This document shows positions 6,244-11,093 of a stretch of 11,093 nucleotides of DNA, in pieces. Origin of the DNA: Pedosphaera sp. (GTDB taxonomy: Bacteria > Verrucomicrobiota > Verrucomicrobiia > Limisphaerales > Pedosphaeraceae); NCBI GenBank assembly GCA_028293465.1, contig JAQGOT010000423.1, forward strand, positions 1 to 11,093, read 5' to 3'. The notes under the pieces are model-generated. The model made no database searches, was not told the origin of the DNA, and worked only from the letters and a program-made list of their open reading frames with translations. A program made the translations under genes and the position numbers. Positions within the stretch are counted from its first letter, which is position 1. Each line of letters begins with the position of its first letter.

Positions 6244-6900
6244 ATGAGCCCCAATCTCACCGCCCGACGCGGGAGTCCGTTCGCCACGCTGCGCCGTCTG
6301 AAGCAGCCGCGAGCCGTCCCGGAGCGGTGTGAACTTTGCAGCGTGGCGCTGGCGCCGGGCCATCGTCACCTGCTGGAGATGTCCACCCGTCAAGTGGCCT
6401 GCGCATGCGACCAGTGCGCGTTGCGCTTTCAAGTGGTGGTGGGAGGACGGTTCAAACTCATTCCCCGCTATCCTCACGCGCTCCCCGATTTCCGCCTGAC
6501 CGATGGGCAATGGGAGAGTCTCGCCCTGCCGATTGACCTGGCCTTTCTCTTTCACCACACGCCGGGTGGGAAGATGATGGCGCTCTATCCCAGCCCTGCT
6601 GGCGCGACCGAATCGCTCCTGCCCTTGGAGGCGTGGAAAATTCTGGTGGCGGACAACCCCGCCCTGACGCAAATGGAGCCGGATGTCGAGGCGCTGCTCG
6701 TGAACCGGGCGGGCACGGCGCGCCAATACTACATTGCGCCGATTGATGCCTGTTACGAGTTGGTGGGATTGATCCGCGTTCATTGGCGCGGGTTATCGGG
6801 TGGAGAAGAGGTCTGGGAGCAAATCGCCGCATTTTTTGCCCGGCTGGAGGAACGGTCCGAACCGTTGTCAGAGACAGGCCCGGAGGTAAGCCATGCCTGA
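6244..6900 (+). CDS. DUF5947-like Cys-rich protein of the hydrogenase operon
   Basis: A 218-residue soluble protein. Near the N-terminus it carries a likely metal site: Cys29 and Cys32 in RCELC, His40 and His42 in GHRH, and Cys53, Cys55 and Cys58 in CACDQC, arranged like a zinc-ribbon or rubredoxin-like knuckle. The remainder (LPDFRLTDGQWESLALPIDL, then the HHTPGGKMMALYPSPAGATE segment) has no catalytic motif I recognise. The pattern fits DUF5947, which accompanies group 1h [NiFe]-hydrogenases. A role in maturation or electron transfer is inference. The ATG at 6244 has only a weak upstream ribosome binding site, and no alternative in-frame start lies just upstream. Its last 8 bases overlap the next gene, whose GGAGGT site lies within this gene. 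Confidence 0.75.
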   Translation: MSPNLTARRGSPFATLRRLKQPRAVPERCELCSVALAPGHRHLLEMSTRQVACACDQCALRFQVVVGGRFKLIPRYPHALPDFRLTDGQWESLALPIDLAFLFHHTPGGKMMALYPSPAGATESLLPLEAWKILVADNPALTQMEPDVEALLVNRAGTARQYYIAPIDACYELVGLIRVHWRGLSGGEEVWEQIAAFFARLEERSEPLSETGPEVSHA

Positions 6901-7546
6901 GCTTGATTTCAAGGTCACCGGGGTGGAGCCGGCGGTTCACGGGCTGACCCCATTGTTGCACTTCAAACTGCAAGTCACCAATGCGCCGCCGACGGAATCC
7001 ATCCAGACAGTGATGCTGCACGCGCAGATTCAGTTTCAATCAGCGCAGCGCTCTTACAACGCGCAGGAACAGGAGCGGCTGTCCGACCTCTTCGGGACAC
7101 CGGACCGTTGGGGGCAGACGCTCCGCAACCGCCTGTGGGCGCACAGCAACACCATCGTGCGAACCTTCACCGGGACGACCGAGGCCATCTTGCCGGTGCA
7201 GTGCACGTATGATCTGAACGTGACCGCCACGAAATATTTTTTTGCCTTGGAGGAAGGCGACGTCTCGTTGCTCTTTTTGTTCAGCGGCACAGTTTTTTAC
7301 GCCGCTGCGGACGGGCGACTGCAGGCGGAACAAATCTCTTGGAACAAGGAATGTGCGTATCGCATGCCGGCCCGCTTGTGGCGGGAGATGATGGACCAGC
7401 ACTATCCCAACAGTGCGTGGATCTATTTGCATCGGGACAGTTTTGAACGGCTTTATGCCTACAAACGGCGCCACGGACTGGCCACTTGGGAGCAGACCAT
7501 CGAAAGGTTGCTGCCGGAGCTGGATGCGAAAGAGGTGCTCGCATGA
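6893..7546 (+). CDS. DUF6084-like protein of the hydrogenase operon
   Basis: A 217-residue soluble protein without signal peptide. It starts PELDFKVTGVEPAVHGLTPL and continues with a beta-rich half (LHFKLQVTNAP, then VMLHAQIQFQ). Later come LWAHSNTIVRTFTGTT, the FALEEGDVSLLFLFSGTVFY segment and a C-terminal part with SWNKECAYRMPARLWREMM. This overall pattern fits DUF6084, a family that occurs next to DUF5947 in group 1h hydrogenase loci. No catalytic or cofactor motif is evident and the biochemical role is unknown. A GGAGGT sits 4 bases before the ATG inside the preceding gene, and its stop overlaps the next start as ATGA, so translation of the three genes is probably coupled. Confidence 0.75.
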   Translation: MPELDFKVTGVEPAVHGLTPLLHFKLQVTNAPPTESIQTVMLHAQIQFQSAQRSYNAQEQERLSDLFGTPDRWGQTLRNRLWAHSNTIVRTFTGTTEAILPVQCTYDLNVTATKYFFALEEGDVSLLFLFSGTVFYAAADGRLQAEQISWNKECAYRMPARLWREMMDQHYPNSAWIYLHRDSFERLYAYKRRHGLATWEQTIERLLPELDAKEVLA

Positions 7547-8895
7547 AACCGTCCTTGCTGGATCAGGTGGTCAACGCCGTGCTCTACGAGGGTTACATTC
7601 TCTATCCCTACCGACCCTCCTCGAAAAAAAATCAGCAGCGCTTCACCTTCGGACGGGTTTATCCGGAGGTTTATAGCAAAGCGCAGGAGGGAGCGGAGCC
7701 GTTCGTCATGCAAACGGAGTGTCTCGTCCGCGTTCCCGTTGCGTCTCCCGTTTTCGAAGCCAGTGTCCGCTTCCTGCACCCGATGGCGCGTGAGGTGGGT
7801 TCGGTTTTCAACCCGAGCCAGAAGTTAGCCGGCGGCACGACGGGGCCTTTCCAAGGGGTGCCGGAACTTCGAGTGGATGGCAATCTTTTCCAGACTTGGC
7901 AGGAAGCAGTGGAACGGGAAGTCAAACTCCCTCCGTTGCCCTTGCGTGCGCCGTTCCCGTGCCGGCTCGACTTTCTTTTTTGCCTTCCCGCATCACAAAC
8001 AGTGGAACCGATCCGTGATCAACAAGGCAGCACAGCCGGGATGATCCGACGTCGGCAGGAAAGAATCGAGGGACTGATCCAGCTCGTGGCCGAGCCGGTG
8101 GATGCAATGATTGTCAAACTGACGGTGCGTGTCCTGAATCAGACACCAATGCCAACCGCGGCAGTGGCGGATCAGGCTGAGGTCCTCATGCGGACCTTCG
8201 CCTCTACTCACACGATCCTCCACCTGCAAGGGGGTGAATTTATTTCCCTGACCGACCCACCGCCCGCTTGCGAGCGGGCCGTCGCCGGTTGCAAGAACAT
8301 CGGCACCTGGCCGGTGCTGATCGGGGAGGAAGAAAAAGGTGAGCGGGACACGATACTGTCGTCACCGATCATCCTTTCGGATTACCCGAAGATTGCGCCG
8401 GAAAGTTCCGGTGATCTTTTTGACGGAACCGAGATCGATGAGATTCTCACGTTGCGCATCCTGACGATGACCGACGAGGAGAAGCGGGAGATGCGCGGGG
8501 TGGATGAGCACGCCCGCCGGCTCCTGGAACGGACGGAAACGATCGACGGGCAAGACCTGCTCAAAATGCACGGTGAAATGCGCGCGGATCGTTCGTTCGA
8601 TGAAACCATTTTTGGAACAAGCAAGCCGGTGAAAGGCGTCTCGGTCGATGACGTCCACCTCCAGGCGGGCAGCTTGGTCCGGATTCAACCCAAAGGCCGG
8701 GCCGATGTAATGGACATGGCGTTGGCCGGGAAGACGGCCGTCATCGAGGCGCTGGAACAGGACGCGGAGGGCCGGGTGCATCTGGCGTTGGTGTTGCAGG
8801 ATGATCCCGGAAAAGACCTGGGCCTGATGCGCCAGCCGGGCCATCGTTTTTTCTACGGCTTGGATGAGATCGAACCGCTGTGCGAGGGCAAATGA
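7543..8895 (+). CDS. Hydrogenase-operon protein of unknown function (450 aa) with SH3-like C-terminal part
   Basis: The ATG at 7543 overlaps the previous stop in an ATGA, so I choose it over the longer frame beginning at 7486. The protein opens LLDQVVNAVLYEGYILYPYR, followed by FTFGRVYPEVY and FVMQTECLV, an N-terminal pattern I recall from actinobacterial group 1h loci. The middle contains a basic helix (MIRRRQERIEGLIQLVAEP) and HLQGGEFISLTDPP. An acidic linker follows (about 260-340), then residues ~365-446 form a compact beta-rich domain with LVRIQPKGRADVMDMALAGK and RVHLALVLQDDPGKD, ending in RQPGHRFFYGLDEIEPL. That last domain looks SH3-like. No enzyme motif is visible. It overlaps the protease gene by 4 bases, so a joint role in processing or assembling the hydrogenase is plausible but unproven. 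Confidence 0.75.
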   Translation: MKPSLLDQVVNAVLYEGYILYPYRPSSKKNQQRFTFGRVYPEVYSKAQEGAEPFVMQTECLVRVPVASPVFEASVRFLHPMAREVGSVFNPSQKLAGGTTGPFQGVPELRVDGNLFQTWQEAVEREVKLPPLPLRAPFPCRLDFLFCLPASQTVEPIRDQQGSTAGMIRRRQERIEGLIQLVAEPVDAMIVKLTVRVLNQTPMPTAAVADQAEVLMRTFASTHTILHLQGGEFISLTDPPPACERAVAGCKNIGTWPVLIGEEEKGERDTILSSPIILSDYPKIAPESSGDLFDGTEIDEILTLRILTMTDEEKREMRGVDEHARRLLERTETIDGQDLLKMHGEMRADRSFDETIFGTSKPVKGVSVDDVHLQAGSLVRIQPKGRADVMDMALAGKTAVIEALEQDAEGRVHLALVLQDDPGKDLGLMRQPGHRFFYGLDEIEPLCEGK

Positions 8896-9404
8896 CGAAG
8901 CAAATATTAATTGCCGGCATTGGTAATATTTTTCTGGGTGATGATGCGTTCGGCGTTGAGGTCACACGCCAGTTGCTCCAGCGCCCGCTGCCAGGAGGTG
9001 TTCGCGTCGTTGATTTCGGCATCCGCAGCTACGATCTCGCCTATGCCATCATGGATGGCTATGACGCCATCATCCTGGTGGATGCCACCTCGCGAGGACA
9101 ACCTCCGGGCACAGTCTATTTGATCGAACCCGACCTGAACGAAACCAGCAATCTTGAAGCTGAGGTGCTGAATGCCCACAGCCTGAGCCCGGTTAAGGTG
9201 CTGCAAATGGTCCAGTCGTTCGGTGGGCAGCACGGGCGGTTGTATCTGGTCGGCTGTGAGCCGGCCGTGCTGGAAACGGAGAATGGAGAGATTGGCTTGA
9301 GCGCCACGGTTCAAGCGGCCGTTCCGAAAGCGATTGAGATGATTGAGTCTCTGCTGGCCGACCTGGCTGGTGAAAGCAAAAAACCCGGCCTCGTGGAGGC
9401 CTAG
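8892..9404 (+). CDS. [NiFe]-hydrogenase maturation protease (HyaD/HybD/HycI family)
   Basis: A 170-residue endopeptidase that removes the C-terminal tail of the hydrogenase large subunit once Ni is in place. It opens with the family signature ILIAGIGNIFLGDDAFGVEV. By comparison with E. coli HybD, the Ni-sensing residues Glu16, Asp62 and His93 correspond to Asp18 (GDDAFG), Asp64 (ILVDAT) and His96 (NAHSLSP). Length is normal for the family. The ATG at 8892 overlaps the preceding stop by 4 bases, so the longer frame from 8880 is not used. It sits just upstream of the hydrogenase subunit genes, so the large subunit beginning at 10811 is its likely substrate. That subunit's C-terminus lies outside the window. 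Cytoplasmic. Confidence 0.93.
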   Translation: MTKQILIAGIGNIFLGDDAFGVEVTRQLLQRPLPGGVRVVDFGIRSYDLAYAIMDGYDAIILVDATSRGQPPGTVYLIEPDLNETSNLEAEVLNAHSLSPVKVLQMVQSFGGQHGRLYLVGCEPAVLETENGEIGLSATVQAAVPKAIEMIESLLADLAGESKKPGLVEA

Positions 9405-9422
9405 ATCAAGGAACTAAATCAC

Positions 9423-9533
9423 ATGCGTAACACAAAAAACATTGTCATCACGCTCTCGCTGCTGGCAGCGGCCGCTACTTTCATTGCCAACCTGCCGGAG
9501 CTTCGGCGCTACCTTAAAATCCGCAGCATGTAG
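9423..9533 (+). CDS. Small membrane peptide, DUF6893-like (36 aa)
   Basis: A 36-residue peptide: a short polar start (MRNTKN), one hydrophobic segment at about residues 7-23 (IVITLSLLAAAATFIAN), then a basic tail LPELRRYLKIRSM. AAGGA lies about 10 bases before the ATG, and the gene follows the protease by 18 bases. The single membrane helix plus the PELRRYLKIRSM tail fits the DUF6893 small proteins that I recall next to group 1h hydrogenases. A role in holding the soluble hydrogenase at the membrane or linking it to the quinone pool is inference. Too small for most gene finders and easy to miss. Confidence 0.7.
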   Translation: MRNTKNIVITLSLLAAAATFIANLPELRRYLKIRSM

Positions 9534-9628
9534 TTGAAGCCAACCCGATGCTGGCAGCCACCGGCTATTAACCAGAGGAAAGGGGTGGCCTGGCCGCCGC
9601 GCGATCAGAAGAAAGGAGAATTAATTTT

Positions 9629-10714
9629 ATGAAAACACCAGAAGTCGTGGCCAACCGGCCACCGGACGTCAAGGAAATCCACATCGTGTGGATGACGAGC
9701 GGGTTGAGTTGCGATGGAGATTCGATCTCCACCACCGGGGCCACGCTGCCGAGCATCGAAGATGTCGTCATGGGCAATATTCCGGGCCTGCCGAAGGTGC
9801 ATCTGCACAACCCGGTGCTGGCCTATGAAGTGGGCGGCGAGTTTATGAAGTACTGGCACCTGGCTGCTGAGGGGAAGTTGGATCCTTTTGTCCTCGTGCT
9901 GGAGGGTTCGGTTCCCAACGAGAATATCAAAGCGGAAGGCTACTGGGCTGCGATGGGCACCGATCCCCATACAGGCCAACCCATCACCACCAACGAATGG
10001 ATCGATCGATTGGCGCCAAAAGCCCTCGCCATCGTTTGCGCCGGCACCTGCGCGACATACGGCGGCATTCATGCCATGGAAGGCAATCCCACCGGCGCGA
10101 TGGGTCTCGCTGATTATCTCGGCTGGAACTGGCGCTCGAAAGCGGGCTTGCCCATCGTGAATGTGCCCGGTTGCCCGGTCCAGCCTGACAACATGATGGA
10201 GACGCTGCTCTATCTTCTTTATCAAGTGGCCGGCCTGGCGCCGATGATCCCGCTGGATGATCAATTGCGGCCCACCTGGCTTTTCGGCAAAACCGTTCAC
10301 GAAGGTTGCGATCGCGGGAGTTATTATGAACAGGCCGACTTTGCCCACGAATACGGTTCGCCCAAATGTTTGGTCAAGATCGGCTGTTGGGGGCCGGTGG
10401 TGAATTGCAATGTAACCAAGCGGGGCTGGATGGACGGTATCGGTGGTTGCCCAAACGTCGGCGGCATCTGCATCGGCTGTACCATGCCCGGCTTTCCGGA
10501 TAAGTTCATGCCTTTTATGGACGCGCCACCCGGGTCAGCGCTTTCGACCAAGGTGGTCGGAATATGGGGCGGTGTTGTCCGAAAACTGCGCGCCATCACC
10601 AACCGCACGGTGAACAAGGAGCCGAAATGGCATCATCGCGGAACTGAACTCACGACGGGCTATCAACCCAAGTATTATGGCAATGGTAATGGCCACGGCA
10701 ACGGCGCGGGATAG
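9629..10714 (+). CDS. hhyS: [NiFe]-hydrogenase small subunit, group 1h (high-affinity H2 oxidation)
   Basis: A 361-residue iron-sulfur subunit that carries electrons away from the Ni-Fe site of the large subunit. A good site (GAAAGGAG) lies 10 bases before the ATG. Proximal cluster region: Cys28 in GLSCDGDS, Cys141 in CAGTCATYGG and Cys182 in NVPGCPVQP. Where most hydrogenases have the second Cys of CxxC, this protein has Asp31, a trait of group 1h; the actinobacterial-type hydrogenase of Ralstonia eutropha uses a 3Cys/1Asp proximal cluster. Distal cluster: His224 and Cys227 (TVHEGC), Cys247 and Cys253. Medial cluster: Cys260, Cys281 and Cys284 (CIGC), with Cys274 as a possible fourth ligand. 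There is no twin-arginine signal peptide or C-terminal membrane anchor, which fits the cytoplasmic-side location of group 1h enzymes. The tail is Gly/Asn/His-rich (GNGNGHGNGAG). Confidence 0.95.
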   Translation: MKTPEVVANRPPDVKEIHIVWMTSGLSCDGDSISTTGATLPSIEDVVMGNIPGLPKVHLHNPVLAYEVGGEFMKYWHLAAEGKLDPFVLVLEGSVPNENIKAEGYWAAMGTDPHTGQPITTNEWIDRLAPKALAIVCAGTCATYGGIHAMEGNPTGAMGLADYLGWNWRSKAGLPIVNVPGCPVQPDNMMETLLYLLYQVAGLAPMIPLDDQLRPTWLFGKTVHEGCDRGSYYEQADFAHEYGSPKCLVKIGCWGPVVNCNVTKRGWMDGIGGCPNVGGICIGCTMPGFPDKFMPFMDAPPGSALSTKVVGIWGGVVRKLRAITNRTVNKEPKWHHRGTELTTGYQPKYYGNGNGHGNGAG

Positions 10715-10724
10715 CGCCACTTTG

Positions 10725-10757
10725 GGATTGGGCCCGATGCGGTAATCTGGCCAATCC
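10725..10757 (+). promoter_or_regulatory. Stem-loop between the hydrogenase small- and large-subunit genes
   Basis: GGATTGG-G-CC pairs with GGCCAATCC to give nine base pairs with one bulged base and a 14-nt loop. It starts 11 bases after the small-subunit stop. No T-run follows, so it is more likely an RNA-processing or stability structure, or a partial attenuator, than a terminator. The large-subunit start lies 53 bases beyond it. Confidence 0.55.
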
Positions 10758-10810
10758 AAGCGGGAACGCGGCAAGGAATCCAAACTCAACATTTAAAGAA
10801 AGAGGTTTAT

Positions 10811-11092
10811 ATGGCAGAAGCAATCGCAACTCAACCGAGACAGACGACCCCCAGCAAACGCGGCGAGCTCGTGGAAATGTCCTGGGACCCGATCACGCGT
10901 ATCGTGGGCAGCCTGGGTATCTTCACCAAAATCGATTTCGAAAAAAAGAAGGTGGCGGAGTGCCATGCCACTTCATCCATCTTCCGCGGGTACAGCATTT
11001 TCATGCAGAACAAGGACCCGCGCGACACGCACTTCATCACCAGCCGGATCTGCGGCAATTGCGGCGACAATCATGCCACCTGCTCGGTTTAA
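10811..11092 (+). CDS. hhyL: [NiFe]-hydrogenase large subunit, group 1h (N-terminal part; frame meets TAA at the window edge)
   Basis: The Ni-Fe catalytic subunit of H2 oxidation. Only 93 residues are visible. A leading MAEAIATQPRQTTPSKRGEL is followed by the family motif WDPITRIVGSLGI, the segment IFRGYSIFMQNKDPRDTHFI, and the L1 motif RICGNCGDNH (residues 79-88), in which Cys81 and Cys84 are Ni ligands. GAGG lies 5 bases before the ATG. The complete subunit should be several hundred residues and end in the L2 motif. Instead the frame reads TCG GTT TAA at 11090-11092, one base before the window ends. In related proteins as I recall them an aromatic residue, usually Tyr, follows at this point (HATCSxYAQ), so TAA in place of TAC or TAT is one base change away. 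A contig-end sequencing error or a real nonsense mutation are both possible. The identity as large subunit is secure. Confidence 0.88.
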   Translation: MAEAIATQPRQTTPSKRGELVEMSWDPITRIVGSLGIFTKIDFEKKKVAECHATSSIFRGYSIFMQNKDPRDTHFITSRICGNCGDNHATCSV

Positions 11093-11093
11093 G

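Noticed and set aside
6208..7039. Minus-strand open frames of about 190 residues
   Set aside because: Antisense shadows of the DUF5947-like and DUF6084-like genes in GC-rich sequence.
7486..7542. Longer start for the 450-aa protein (19 extra residues)
   Set aside because: The ATG at 7543 overlaps the upstream stop as ATGA and the protein begins there with its typical LLDQVVNAVLYEGY segment.
9605..10348. Minus-strand open frame of 247 residues
   Set aside because: Exact antisense of the hydrogenase small subunit, whose motifs are unmistakable.

Overview
The window suggests a soil or freshwater bacterium of the PVC superphylum, most likely a verrucomicrobium. This is an inference. It rests on a very large Gly/Ser/Thr-rich secreted beta-strand-repeat protein with an Ig-like segment, and on an operon for a group 1h (formerly group 5) [NiFe]-hydrogenase, the high-affinity type that oxidises H2 at atmospheric levels. 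No rRNA or tRNA gene confirms the taxonomy.

Layout. (1) Bases 1-3407, minus strand: one uninterrupted reading frame of 1135 codons, open at the window edge. It starts with a signal peptide and continues as repetitive beta-strand sequence, so it is probably a cell-surface or secreted protein. (2) 3408-3749: non-coding, with a 16-bp palindrome that resembles a CRP/FNR-family operator and a bulged hairpin. (3) 3750-5473: a decayed insertion-sequence zone. It holds a minus-strand IS630-type transposase pseudogene that keeps all three catalytic-triad positions but has in-frame stops and frameshifts. Beside it lies a second, plus-strand IS630-type element that has terminal inverted repeats, has lost the middle of its transposase, and carries a 129-bp MITE-like insertion flanked by a TCA duplication. 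(4) 5474-5987: a non-coding stretch that looks like the control region of the hydrogenase operon, with a near-consensus sigma-54 -24/-12 motif. (5) 5988-11093, plus strand: the hydrogenase operon.

The operon order is a 66-aa small protein, a DUF5947-type Cys-rich protein, a DUF6084-type protein, a 450-aa protein of unknown function, a hydrogenase maturation protease, a 36-aa membrane peptide (DUF6893-like), the hydrogenase small subunit and the start of the large subunit. The four genes from DUF5947 to the protease overlap by 4-8 bases, which points to translational coupling. The two hydrogenase subunits form the catalytic heterodimer. The protease would cleave the large-subunit C-terminus after Ni insertion. 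The remaining genes are typical companions of group 1h loci, with roles still unknown, probably in maturation, electron transfer or membrane attachment.

Points to check first: the large-subunit frame meets a TAA stop two bases before the window ends, just after its first Ni-binding motif; the small subunit has Asp where most [NiFe]-hydrogenases have a Cys ligand of the proximal cluster; a strong hairpin lies between the two structural genes; and the nested transposon remnants lie directly upstream of the operon.
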